From: Onstottus_B arcticum
GTDB taxonomy: Bacteria > Acidobacteriota > Blastocatellia > UBA7656
Reading direction: 5' to 3'
DNA length: 64,000 bases
Assembly: GCA_038040485.1 (NCBI GenBank)
Contig: JBBPIE010000028.1
Coordinates: 25,295-89,294 of the forward strand
A model generated the notes under the pieces. The model did no database searches. It was not told the origin of the DNA and worked only from the letters and a program-made list of their open reading frames with translations. The translations under genes and the position numbers were made by a program. Positions within the stretch are counted from its first letter, which is position 1. Each line of letters begins with the position of its first letter. Of the stretch, positions 1-8,095 are shown piece after piece.

Positions 1-71
1 TGGCAATGCTAGGCAGAAACCAGCGTAAAATGGCCGTAGTCCTCTCACTGGCCGGTGGCAGTATGCTGTAG
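1..71 (+). CDS. 3' end of a gene cut by the window edge (possible integrase tail)
   Basis: An open frame runs in from the left edge and ends at TAG 69-71. Its last residues read KMAVVLSLAGGSML. A second tail with the same pattern (KSAVVLAMAGGYNL) ends at 55638, and both lie about 55 nt before the same tRNA 3' half. Tails of this kind just before an attachment site are common at the 3' ends of tyrosine integrase genes, so an integrase is inferred. No catalytic residues are in view, so the identification rests on context only. Confidence 0.4.
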   Translation, partial: AMLGRNQRKMAVVLSLAGGSML

Positions 72-125
72 TGGTTTCAATGAGTTGCGGTCCATTGCAC
101 TCTGGCGCACTGCCCAACATTTGTC

Positions 126-170
126 CTCATAATCCTTTGGTTGGAGGTTCGAATCCTCCAGGGGCCATCA
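126..170 (+). other. Orphan 3' half of a tRNA-Met(CAT) gene, att-like
   Basis: The sequence contains a 7-nt anticodon loop CTCATAA (126-132), the 3' anticodon strand TCCTT, variable loop TGGTT, a perfect T-arm (GGAGG/CCTCC around TTCGAAT), the 3' acceptor strand AGGGGCC and A-TCA. The five bases before the loop (TTGTC) cannot pair with TCCTT, and no GGCCCCT acceptor strand lies upstream, so this is not a functional tRNA. A tRNA 3' half without its 5' half is the usual footprint of a site-specific integration. The same half recurs at 55693-55737. Confidence 0.75.
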
Positions 171-511
171 AAGAATCAAGAATTTACGGTTTCACTCAAC
201 GGTTTGCTGCCCTGCGTTGTGACAATTTTGTGACAATCTGTTTTTGACTGCGTCCGTGTTCCCTGTCTTCGGTAACTGCGCTCGCTTGTCGTGCGCATCG
301 ATACTGAAGGGATTTAGCTTAGCGCGAGCAGATAACGAGTCTCTTTCTAGGTTCTGCTGGAATTCTCCTTATTTTGCGGCATTCTCACCCGTCTGTAGTA
401 ATTGATTTCCCTAACCGTGATTTCCGGTTCGAACGCAACTGCTGCGACCCCAATTTCGTTAATCGTCGTTCTTCCTTCGGCTGACAAGCCGAAATCACCC
501 GACGAAGGACA
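171..511. other. Gene-free stretch with TTGTGACAA direct repeats
   Basis: I see no convincing gene here. Positions 217-238 hold two direct copies of TTGTGACAA-like sequence 11 bp apart. A nearly identical pair lies at 55554-55575 inside the second att-like repeat. Such short direct repeats near an att core could be arm-type integrase sites, which is an inference. Sequence similarity to the region after the second tRNA half continues to about position 235. Confidence 0.4.
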
Positions 512-2674
512 TCAATCCCGTGCCTGGTCTTCGTCGTATTCGTTCCCTTCCTCCATCTCTATGTCTTCCACGGTTTCATCAATACCTTCGCCGCTGTATT
601 GCGCAAACTCCGCAAACCAGCCGCCCGACGCGATCAATTCCGCAGGTGTGCCTTGTTCGGCGACGCGCCCGTTGTCGAGCACAATCACTTGATCCGCATC
701 TTCAACCATCGAGAATCGATGGGCAATTACCATGATGGTAGGGCGCGGCATCAGCTTTTTCAGCGCGTGTCTGATTTCTGTTTCGGTAGCGAAATCAAGA
801 TTGGCGGTCGCTTCATCGAGAATCAGAATGCGGGGTTTTGAAACCAACACACGCGCGATCTGCAAGCGTTGCCGTTCACCGACGGAAAGGCCGACACCAC
901 TTTCTCCGACGTTTGTCTGCAAGCCATCGGGCAGGCGTTCCAGCGTGCGCTCCAACCCTGCGGCCCGCGCCGCTGCCGCCACGTCTTCGTCACTCGCATC
1001 AGGCCGTTTGTAGCGGATGTTCTCGGCCAGTGTGCCCCGAAAGACCGCGCCGTCCGACGCCACAACGCCCAACGCACGACGCACCGAAGCCGCATCAAGG
1101 CCGGCTAACGGCTGTCCATCAATCAGAATGGCGCCCGCCTGCGGTTCATAGAGTTTGAACAGCAAATCCGTGGTCGTCGTCTTGCCCGCGCCCGAAGTCC
1201 CGACCAGCGCCGTCACCTGCCCCGGCTCCAGCGTGAAGCTTAGCCCTTGCAGCACCTCGCGCTCGGAGCTGTAGCTGAAATGCACGTCCTTAAATTCGAC
1301 ACGGCCCGTCCCAACTTCAAGCTGCGCCGCGCCCACTTCTTCCCGGCCCGTCACCAGTAACCGCAAAGCGCGTTTGAGCGAGACGATCTGCTGCTGTAGT
1401 TGGACGCTTAGACTGGTCAATGAATCCATCGGCGCATAGAGTGAATCCAAATACACGACAAACATCACGACATCGCCTGGGGTCAGTTGGTGTTGATAAA
1501 CCAGCCAGCCGCCGTATAGGAAAACGACCGTCTTGCTCAAATAACTGAGCACCGATTCAGCCAGATGGTAGCGATTCGCCAGATACGAACGTTGCAGGTA
1601 ATCATCATTCGCCACACGCGCTTGTTCGCGGAAAAGCGCCATTTCGCGCGCTTCCGCGCCCGACAGCTTGACCGTCTTGATGGCCGCGACCCCGTCCTGA
1701 ATGCGGCCCGAGAGGTTCTCCCACATTTCGTAGTAGCTTTCCAACCCGGTTTCGAGCCGCTTCGCTGAGCGCCGCGCCAACCACAAATAGGGCGGGATCA
1801 GCGCCAGCGCCAACAAGGTCAAGCGCCAGCTTTGCGTCGCCATAATGATGAAGACCCCGAGCATCCGAATCACTTCCGGCGCGATCTCCTGCGCAACTGC
1901 TGAGATGACGGGCGCGACCTGATCGGATTGATCAATCTGTTTGGCGAGCGCCCCGCTGGCACGCCGGCTGAAGAAACTCAACGGCAGTCGCAAGACATGG
2001 CCAAAGGTGGATTGGATCAAGTCGGCTTCGATGCGCACGCCTAGCCAAACGGTGCGATTGTCGGCCAGCACCGAAAAGATGAGGCCAATGACATTGATCA
2101 CAAATAGCAACAGCACGGCCCACATCAAGGTAGAGAATGTTTGCGTAGGGGTGCGCGGCGCGACGTAATCGCTCCGATGAGGTTCTGGCGGCGGCTGTAG
2201 CTGTCCGGCTTGCACTGAATGTTCATTCTGGCGATGGCGGCGGGGCTGGCGGCGGTTACCTTCAGCACGTCTGTCATTGTGCGGCGATGCGGTGGGAGCG
2301 CGTGTATTGATTGGGCGTGGCGTGGCGCGAGTCAAGACTTTCGCCGCAATGGGGGACGGCGTGGCGCCAGGTGACACTTCCGGCACAGGTGACGCTGACG
2401 TAGTGGGCGGCGGCGGTTCCTCATCAGGAAGCTCAGAGTCTTCCGGGCTTTCGCCTGTGTCGACGAACAGACCGGCCACGTCATTGATGGCAGTACGGTA
2501 AATTAGTGGCGCAATTAGATCGCTCCCAGTGGCCAACAGGGAGAACAAGACAACGACGAGAAACTTCCCTTGATAAACGCGCGCCAACTCCCACAACGTG
2601 CGCCAGGGGCGCAAGTTTTCTGACCCAGTTGTTGTTTGTGGAGCGAAGTTTTCATTCGGAGTCAACGCATGCAT
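512..2674 (-). CDS. ABC exporter, fused membrane and ATPase domains, with Pro-rich insert
   Basis: A 720-residue half-transporter of the MsbA/lipid-drug exporter type (exporter TMD plus ATPase), probably a homodimer in the inner membrane. The ATPase half has Walker A GTSGAGKTT near residue 495, an ABC signature LSVGE in place of LSGGQ, Walker B ILILDEATANLD and an H-loop histidine in IAHRFSM. Between the first and second membrane helices (about residues 70-180) is an insert rich in Pro, Ser, Thr and later Arg/Gln, absent from typical family members. The C-terminus is a long acidic tail. The annotated ATG has AGAGG almost touching it, so the true start may be slightly downstream. Substrate unknown. 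Confidence 0.9.
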   Translation of the reverse strand: MHALTPNENFAPQTTTGSENLRPWRTLWELARVYQGKFLVVVLFSLLATGSDLIAPLIYRTAINDVAGLFVDTGESPEDSELPDEEPPPPTTSASPVPEVSPGATPSPIAAKVLTRATPRPINTRAPTASPHNDRRAEGNRRQPRRHRQNEHSVQAGQLQPPPEPHRSDYVAPRTPTQTFSTLMWAVLLLFVINVIGLIFSVLADNRTVWLGVRIEADLIQSTFGHVLRLPLSFFSRRASGALAKQIDQSDQVAPVISAVAQEIAPEVIRMLGVFIIMATQSWRLTLLALALIPPYLWLARRSAKRLETGLESYYEMWENLSGRIQDGVAAIKTVKLSGAEAREMALFREQARVANDDYLQRSYLANRYHLAESVLSYLSKTVVFLYGGWLVYQHQLTPGDVVMFVVYLDSLYAPMDSLTSLSVQLQQQIVSLKRALRLLVTGREEVGAAQLEVGTGRVEFKDVHFSYSSEREVLQGLSFTLEPGQVTALVGTSGAGKTTTTDLLFKLYEPQAGAILIDGQPLAGLDAASVRRALGVVASDGAVFRGTLAENIRYKRPDASDEDVAAAARAAGLERTLERLPDGLQTNVGESGVGLSVGERQRLQIARVLVSKPRILILDEATANLDFATETEIRHALKKLMPRPTIMVIAHRFSMVEDADQVIVLDNGRVAEQGTPAELIASGGWFAEFAQYSGEGIDETVEDIEMEEGNEYDEDQARD

Positions 2675-2692
2675 CCTCTGAGCTGTATAAAT

Positions 2693-2761
2693 GACAGGCT
2701 CAAGTTGCTGCCGGCAGGCTGAAGCTCAACTAGAGCGCTGGCCAGGCATCTTGAGCCTGTC
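2693..2761. terminator. Long inverted repeat between two minus-strand genes
   Basis: GACAGGCTCAAG (2693-2704) and CTTGAGCCTGTC (2750-2761) form a perfect 12-bp stem with a 45-nt loop. It sits just past the 3' end of the secreted-protein gene ending at 2781 and before the exporter gene, so a terminator or mRNA-stabilising role is likely. The TTGAGCCTGTC arm is also found in the hairpin after the paralogue at 11783-12247. Confidence 0.5.
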
Positions 2762-2780
2762 TTTAAGACAGTGCCGGAAA

Positions 2781-3266
2781 CTACTCGCTGCTATTCTCCG
2801 TTTTGGCTTGCTTTGTCTTTTTCGACGATTTGTGATGCGCCGCAACAGAATGGCGCTCAGAGTTCATCCCTTTGCCCTCGAGCCCCTGCTCCATCTTTGA
2901 TTTTTCTACTTGAACTCCATAATTGCTCTCGGACACCCAGATTTGCGAGAGAAAATACTGATCGCCAATCTTATTGAAGACCAGCTCGGTTTGGCGCGGC
3001 GTCCGGTCAGCCTGAACATTCTCGGTCTCGAAAGCAACAGCCGTGTGGCGATTGGAGCTGCGTATCTCGAACAGGTTCAGGTTCGTATCGTTAAGCACCT
3101 TGATTGTGTATTTGCCTGCCGGCAGTGTTTTATCTCCCACGAGAAAAGCGTGAGGGATATCCGCCTCGACAGGGGTGTCACTATCAATCTGTGCCTTCGT
3201 AGTTACCGCCCCAACGCCTGCCAGAAGGCAACCGATCAAGAGCATTTTGCCAAAGTATCTGTTCAT
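2781..3266 (-). CDS. Small secreted protein, paralogue of the 11783 gene
   Basis: 161 residues with an N-terminal signal peptide (hydrophobic stretch MLLIGCLLAGVGAV, then Ala-rich cleavage region). The mature part has a compact beta-rich pattern: a DIPHAFLVGDKTLPAGKYTI segment, then IRSSN, TELVFNKIGDQYFLSQIW, and a Lys/His-rich tail. Proteins of this shape are frequent in Acidobacteriota, but I know no assigned function. SD GGAGGA precedes the ATG. It is clearly related to the protein at 11783-12247, and both genes share a similar upstream promoter-like element (here 3447-3488) and a related 3' hairpin, so the duplication probably included the flanks. Export to the periplasm is inferred from the signal peptide. 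Confidence 0.75.
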   Translation of the reverse strand: MNRYFGKMLLIGCLLAGVGAVTTKAQIDSDTPVEADIPHAFLVGDKTLPAGKYTIKVLNDTNLNLFEIRSSNRHTAVAFETENVQADRTPRQTELVFNKIGDQYFLSQIWVSESNYGVQVEKSKMEQGLEGKGMNSERHSVAAHHKSSKKTKQAKTENSSE

Positions 3267-3446
3267 ATTTCCTCCGATTGTGTTTGGGCGAATGGCTGAA
3301 GCCGGCCGCTCGCCTCGCCTTCCTCATTGGAATTGATCTCAGACCAATTGCTTCTCCACTCCGTCTTGATGCTTCCATGCCCTATGCCCGCGCTCGATTG
3401 AGCCATTGGCTCATCGCACCAAAAACACGGATCAGTCACAACTTCG

Positions 3447-3488
3447 ATTGTAGAAAAACAGCAGAAGGCATTCTTTCCATTTCTTGCC
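3447..3488 (-). promoter_or_regulatory. Promoter-like element of the GAAAGAAC family (minus strand)
   Basis: Reading the minus strand: GGGCAAGAAAT, then GAAAGAAT (3470-3477), a 17-bp spacer, and TACAAT (3447-3452). This matches six other sites in the window at the same spacing. It lies about 180 bp upstream of the secreted-protein gene starting at 3266, implying a long leader if it is the start site. Confidence 0.5.
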
Positions 3489-3640
3489 CGAATCTTCCTT
3501 ATCCTGCTGCAAGTCTTGGAGGGAACGGGGCGTTGGCAGCGAATCTAGCTTTGTCAGCGTAAGCCGGAGAACAGAAGATTTCTGTATATCGATTTTTTCG
3601 ACGCCGGAATTACACAATTCAGCGCACGAAACAGACGCTT

Positions 3641-3684
3641 TTGGCAAGAAACAAAAAGACTACCGGCGGCCCTTTTCTTAATAT
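3641..3684 (+). promoter_or_regulatory. Promoter-like element of the GAAAGAAC family
   Basis: TTGGCAAGAAAC, then AAAAGACT (3654-3661), a 17-bp spacer and TAATAT (3679-3684). It faces away from the minus-strand copy at 3447, so the two would drive divergent genes. It is about 160 bp upstream of the receiver-like gene at 3847. This is the weakest match in the GAAAGAAC box. Confidence 0.45.
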
Positions 3685-3846
3685 CAATCTGTGTGGCTCA
3701 GGTTTTGACTTCTCCTGCATTGGACGAGAGGAGCGTTCCAGCACCGCGGGCTGACTAACTCAGGAAACAGGACGATATGGTCCGCTGTGATTGCGAAAAG
3801 CCGTTGAAATCACGCAGCGGAGGGACCGCTGGCATGCGGTTAGGAA

Positions 3847-4263
3847 ATGCTGACATATCAAAGGCAGATTCTTTGCGCTGAAGGCCACGATGACACGCGA
3901 GAATTCCTAATCATCTGGCTGGGGCGGGCGGGCTTTGAGGTGACACCTTGCGACACCATCGCAGAATGCGCCGAGATGGCCGCAAGCCGACGTTTTCACC
4001 TGTATCTTATCGGTGATCGATTCCTGGATGGGTCAGGCTTTGACCTCGTCGAAAAGATCCGTTCCTTTGACGGGCACACACCCCTGGTCATTAATTCAAC
4101 TCTAGCTTATCCAACAGACATCGAACGCGGGATGAAGGCCGGCGCGCAAGCTTACATAACCAGGCCGAGCGATCCCAAACACCTGGTGGAAACAATCAAC
4201 CTATTGATTGACACCGATGACAGGAAGGGACGAAGCGTTACAACAGTCGCGGTAAGCGCATAG
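3847..4263 (+). CDS. Degenerate single-domain response regulator receiver
   Basis: 138 residues with the overall receiver pattern: an acidic N-terminal region (AEGHDDTREFL), a central DGSGFDLVEKIRS segment, and a C-terminal AYITRPSDPKHLVE segment. Aligned to normal receivers, the phospho-acceptor position after strand 3 is Gly56 with Asp57 next to it (LIGDRFLDGSG in place of LLDxxLPDGSG). The conserved Lys of the TKP motif is Arg. There is no output domain. It may be a phosphorylation-independent partner protein. The gene is monocistronic, preceded by the element at 3641-3684. Function and partner are unknown. Confidence 0.65.
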   Translation: MLTYQRQILCAEGHDDTREFLIIWLGRAGFEVTPCDTIAECAEMAASRRFHLYLIGDRFLDGSGFDLVEKIRSFDGHTPLVINSTLAYPTDIERGMKAGAQAYITRPSDPKHLVETINLLIDTDDRKGRSVTTVAVSA

Positions 4264-4332
4264 GTTGGCACAAGGCGCAGGAAGAATCCGGGCGCGCGTC
4301 CGAGTTTGCGGAAGAAGCTCGCCCTCACGTCT

Positions 4333-4378
4333 CATACCCAACTCGTCAGAGGTGGGTCTCTGATGATCGGGCCTACAA
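4333..4378. repeat. Dispersed hairpin repeat, copy 1
   Basis: ACCCAACTC (4336-4344) and GAGGTGGGT (4349-4357) form a 9-bp stem with one mismatch around a GTCA loop, followed by a TGATG...GCCTACAA tail. The same block, with a perfect stem, closes the window at 63955-64000. This suggests a small dispersed repeat or non-autonomous mobile element. Confidence 0.5.
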
Positions 4379-4446
4379 AAGAACGCAAGCTTTAACTAAA
4401 CAGGTCTGCAGCCCGTTCGCTCACTATCGCAAGAAACAGCTTCTTT

Positions 4447-4490
4447 CGACAAAGAATAGAAAGACCCCGAACGCCACCCTTCTCTAATCT
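4447..4490 (+). promoter_or_regulatory. Promoter-like element of the GAAAGAAC family
   Basis: TCGACAAAGAAT, then GAAAGACC (4459-4466), an 18-bp gap and TAATCT (4485-4490). The spacing and hexamer equal those of the copy at 10411-10442. It is about 105 bp upstream of the Lys/Ala-rich protein gene at 4595. Confidence 0.5.
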
Positions 4491-4594
4491 CAGCTTTGAC
4501 GAATGTTCGTTGAAGGCACCACGGGAACGCGATCTTCAAAGTCGCAGAGCCAGGCGGTGCGCCTGACGGAGTCAATCAAATAGGAGGACTCAAA

Positions 4595-5002
4595 ATGAAA
4601 AGCAAATTGTTTCTCGCAACCTTTACGGTGTGCATGCTGTTCGCCGGCGGAGCGGTTTCACGCGCTGCAATGGTGATGCAAGCGCCCACCACCGATCAGC
4701 AAACGGGCGATCAGTCGATAGCCAAAACTAAAGGGACAAACAAGACCAAAAAGGAAAGCAACCTCAAGAAAGCTGCCCTGGATGTAGGAAAAGGGACGCA
4801 AGCGACGGGCAAGGAGGTTGGCAAGGGCGGCGAGAAGGCGGGCAAAGCGGTAGCCAAGGGTTCTGAAAAAGTGGCGAAAGGAACCGCTGTCGCAACTAAG
4901 GACGCGGGCAAAGTAACGGCAAAGGGCGCTGAGAAAACAGGAAAGGCTACGGCCAGGGGCGTCAAAAAGGTCGGGAGCGAATTCAAGAAGATTGGAAAGT
5001 AG
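4595..5002 (+). CDS. Secreted Lys/Ala/Gly-rich repeat protein (histone H1/LEA-like tail)
   Basis: 135 residues with a signal peptide (MKSKLFLATFTVCMLFAGGA) and then a low-complexity basic region to the C-terminus. From about residue 65 it is built of loose repeats of the form KGxEKxxKAxAKG. Such repeats resemble bacterial histone-H1-like or LEA-type proteins, but the signal peptide predicts export, so a periplasmic protective or nucleic-acid-binding role is only a guess. Composition, not homology, drives the resemblance. SD AGGAGG (4582-4587) supports the start. It is followed after 68 bp by a TolC-like gene but need not be co-functional. Confidence 0.7.
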   Translation: MKSKLFLATFTVCMLFAGGAVSRAAMVMQAPTTDQQTGDQSIAKTKGTNKTKKESNLKKAALDVGKGTQATGKEVGKGGEKAGKAVAKGSEKVAKGTAVATKDAGKVTAKGAEKTGKATARGVKKVGSEFKKIGK

Positions 5003-5070
5003 CATAGCGATCATCAGTGAGTTCAAAACTCGGCGGGTTGGAAATAAGACTAGTCCGGGTGGCTAAGAGA

Positions 5071-6621
5071 ATGATCAAGCGTCGCACTCAGACATTATTC
5101 GGGTTCTCAATCCTTGGGCTCTGGCTCTTTCCCATGTCAGTTGACGGGCAAGAGATTAAACAAGCAAGCGCCGCCCAGAGCCAAACCACGCGCATTGCTG
5201 CGAGCGATAAAACAGTTGGCGCGCCACAAGGAAATGAAGAGAAAAACCGTGCCGGCGAAAGCGACATGGCCCGAATTAAGATTGCCGGCACTTTGATTGC
5301 CGGATGGATCTCGGGATCGGATGGCAAAAGCCCTCAGGCATCCTCAAGCCAGGCAGCCTCTTCTGTGCCGAGCCCGCTCAGCTTTGACGAGGCCGTTCAG
5401 CTTGCGATCAAGACCAACTTAACCACTTTGCTCGCGCGGGAGCGCCGTAACGAAGCGCGAGGGGTTGAACGTGAATCGCGGGCCGGTCTGTTGCCAAACC
5501 TCGCAGGCGCTGCATCTCAAACCAACCTCACCATCAACCTCGCGGCGCAGGGGCTGACACGGAACGCGTTCCCTATCATCCCGTCAACCTTCCTCGGCCC
5601 ATTCAACGTATTCGACGCGCGAGTTCAGCTTGTGCAGACGCTCTTCAACCTGAGCGCGATTCGCAACTATCAAGCCGGGCGCGCGGGTGTAAATACCGCG
5701 GCGATAAGTGAGCAACTCTCGCGGCAGCAGGTGATCACGAATACTGCGCTTGCTTATCTCAATGCTTTGCGAACTGAGCGGGCCGTGGAAGCGGCTGAGG
5801 CCGATCTCGAACTTGCTCAGACCCTGCTCACGCTGGCCAAAGATCAGCACAAATCCGGAGTTGCTACCGGATTGGATGAGACGCGGGCCGAGACTCGCGT
5901 GGCGCAGCAACAGTTCCGACTCGCTCAGGCACGGACCGACGGTCAGCAGGCACGCCTGCAACTTCAAAGAGTCACCGGCCTTCCGCTCGGCGGATCGTTG
6001 CTTCTGACTGACAGGCTAGCTTATACAGATGCTCCTCTACCTTCGGCAGAAGCGGCGCTGCAGATTGCACAGCGACAGCGTGTGGAGATTCGCCTCGCCG
6101 AGGAGCAGGTTAAGCTCAATAGTTATGAGCGTCGCGCGGCCGAAGCCGAGCAGTTACCATCCATTGATTTCGTGGGTGACTACGGTTCAAGCGGCATAAA
6201 CCCGAAGGTGGTTGACCTGCCGACTCGGTCCGTCGGAATTCGCCTGAGTGTGCCGATCTTCAACGGCGGCCTTACCCGTGGCCGCATTGCGGTTGCAACC
6301 AGCCGGCAGCGCCAAGCCGAATTGCAGCTCAACGACCTGCATGCGCAGGTGGAACAAGATGTCCGTCTCGCGCTTCAAACGCTTGCGACGGCCGCCGAGC
6401 AGGTGCGCGCATCCGAGCAGGCGCTTCGACTCGCCGAGCGTGAGTTGCAAATGGCGCGCGACCGCTTCCAAGCAGGTCTAGGAGACAATATTGAAGTCGT
6501 AAATGCCCAGACCTCGCTTGCCGAGACGCGGGATGCTCAGGTGGCGGCGCTCACAGCGCACAACGCGGCGCGGATCAATCTGGCTTCCGCGATGGGGCGG
6601 GTTGAATCATTCCGCTGGTAG
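5071..6621 (+). CDS. TolC-family outer membrane efflux protein
   Basis: About 516 residues from ATG 5071. An upstream in-frame GTG at 5017 would put 18 residues in front of the signal peptide MIKRRTQTLFGFSILGLWLF, so 5071 is preferred. After a variable region come two outer-membrane-efflux-protein repeats rich in coiled-coil Ala/Gln/Arg heptads (about residues 110-300 and 310-510). They would form the trimeric outer membrane channel and periplasmic tunnel. The adaptor gene follows 17 bp later and the DHA2 pump after that, giving an EmrAB-TolC-type tripartite exporter. Substrate is not evident. Confidence 0.9.
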   Translation: MIKRRTQTLFGFSILGLWLFPMSVDGQEIKQASAAQSQTTRIAASDKTVGAPQGNEEKNRAGESDMARIKIAGTLIAGWISGSDGKSPQASSSQAASSVPSPLSFDEAVQLAIKTNLTTLLARERRNEARGVERESRAGLLPNLAGAASQTNLTINLAAQGLTRNAFPIIPSTFLGPFNVFDARVQLVQTLFNLSAIRNYQAGRAGVNTAAISEQLSRQQVITNTALAYLNALRTERAVEAAEADLELAQTLLTLAKDQHKSGVATGLDETRAETRVAQQQFRLAQARTDGQQARLQLQRVTGLPLGGSLLLTDRLAYTDAPLPSAEAALQIAQRQRVEIRLAEEQVKLNSYERRAAEAEQLPSIDFVGDYGSSGINPKVVDLPTRSVGIRLSVPIFNGGLTRGRIAVATSRQRQAELQLNDLHAQVEQDVRLALQTLATAAEQVRASEQALRLAERELQMARDRFQAGLGDNIEVVNAQTSLAETRDAQVAALTAHNAARINLASAMGRVESFRW

Positions 6622-6638
6622 ATATTGGAGGACCGGTC

Positions 6639-8062
6639 ATGTCAAAGGATGTAGAGCCGGAGGGTGATTCGACATCGGGAGGCGGCACAGTTGAAGCCGA
6701 GCGACCGGGCGAATCGTCGGTAGCAATTTCGCAGGTTGATTTGCATGAATTGGCAGGCGAGAGGAAGCCCTTTTTCAAGCGGCCGCCGGTGATAGCGGCC
6801 TGCGCCGTCGTTCTACTTGTGGGTATTATCTTCGGCGCGCGCTATTACCTTCACGCAATCTCTCACGAATCGACGGACGATGCGTTCATCGACGGGCACA
6901 TCATTCAGATCAGCCCAAAGGTCTCTGGTCACGTCATAAAGCTTCATATAACGGACAACCAGCAGGTGAACGAGGGCGACCTGCTGGTCGAGATTGATCC
7001 GCGCGATTTTGACGCGCGACTTGCTCAGGCGAGAGCCAGCCTCCTCGCTGCGCAGGCGCGACACAACTCCTCCCAGATCAACCTTAAGTTGACCAGCGCG
7101 ACCTCGAGCGCGGCTGTAATGCAAGCATCTTCGGGACTGGGCCAGGCCACGTCTAACGTGCAGTCGACAAGAGCGCAGACGGAAGTCATGCGAAGCCGTC
7201 TTGATCAAGCGCGTGTCCAGATCAAGACGGCGCAGGCAAATGCGGAACAGGCGCGCGCCCAGTACGCAGCGGCGGATGCTGAAGCTATCAGGGCAGCTGC
7301 AGATGTGAAGCGATATCAACAGCTCTACGATCGCGACGAGGTGTCACGCCAGCAGCTCGACCAGGCAGTAGCGGCTGGTCGCGTGGGCAACGCTCAACTT
7401 GATGCTGCCCGGCTCAAGGTAGCTGCTGCCGATATGCAGGTGGCCGATGCTTTGGCGGCAGAACAAGTTGCTGCCAACGGACTCCTTCAGGCTGAATCAC
7501 AGGTGCGGGAATCGCAAGCGCGCGTAGGTGAGGCACGCGGTCAACTCGCCGGCGCCAACGCTGCGCCAGACCAAGTGGCTGCAAGCCGTTCTCAAGTCAA
7601 TGTCTCAAGCGCAGATATCGAACAGGCGCAAGCAACGGTTCAGCAGGTAGAGCTTGAGCTTTCTTACACCAGGATCTACGCGCCAGATGCAGGGCGCGTG
7701 ACGCGTAAGGCTGTTGAAGAGGGCGCGCTTCTTCAAGTCGGTCAGGTTCTCTTTGCTATTGTGCCTGACGATCTGTGGGTGAATGCAAACTTCAAAGAAA
7801 CGCAGTTGACCTTCATGCAGCCCGGCCAGTCGGTAGAGATCGACGTTGATGCTTACCCCGATAAAGCCTTTAGGGACACGTCGATAGTATCCAGGCTGGC
7901 AGCGGCGCGGCTTTCAGTCTACTGCCGCCTGAGAACGCGACCGGCAATTACGTCAAGGTCGTTCAACGAGTGCCGGTCAAAATCGTTTTTGATGAGCCTC
8001 CCGATCCAAACCATTCACTCGGCCCGGGGATGTCCGTCGTGCCGGAGGTGAAAGTGAAATGA
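6639..8062 (+). CDS. EmrA/HlyD-type membrane fusion adaptor, frameshifted near its 3' end
   Basis: One N-terminal membrane helix (about residues 51-69), a biotinyl-lipoyl half (HIIQISPKVSGHVIKL), a long alpha-hairpin rich in Ala/Gln/Arg, the second lipoyl half (YTRIYAPDAGRVTRKAVEEG) and a beta-barrel beginning. The continuous frame ends at 8051 with an unrelated Arg/Ser-rich tail. In another frame the expected ending is present (SLLPPENATGNYVKVVQRVP, then PNHSLGPGMSVVPEVKVK) with stop at 8060-8062. One G missing from the GGG run at 7873-7875 explains the break. SD GGAGG lies before the ATG. Either the protein is inactivated or the base is a sequencing error. It would link the MFS pump to the TolC-like channel. 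Confidence 0.85.
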
Positions 8063-8095
8063 ACGGCGAGAACGGAAGGGAGGGGGCGAAAGGAA

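Noticed and set aside
126..170. Functional tRNA gene
   Set aside because: No 5' half can be paired with the anticodon and acceptor strands in either copy.
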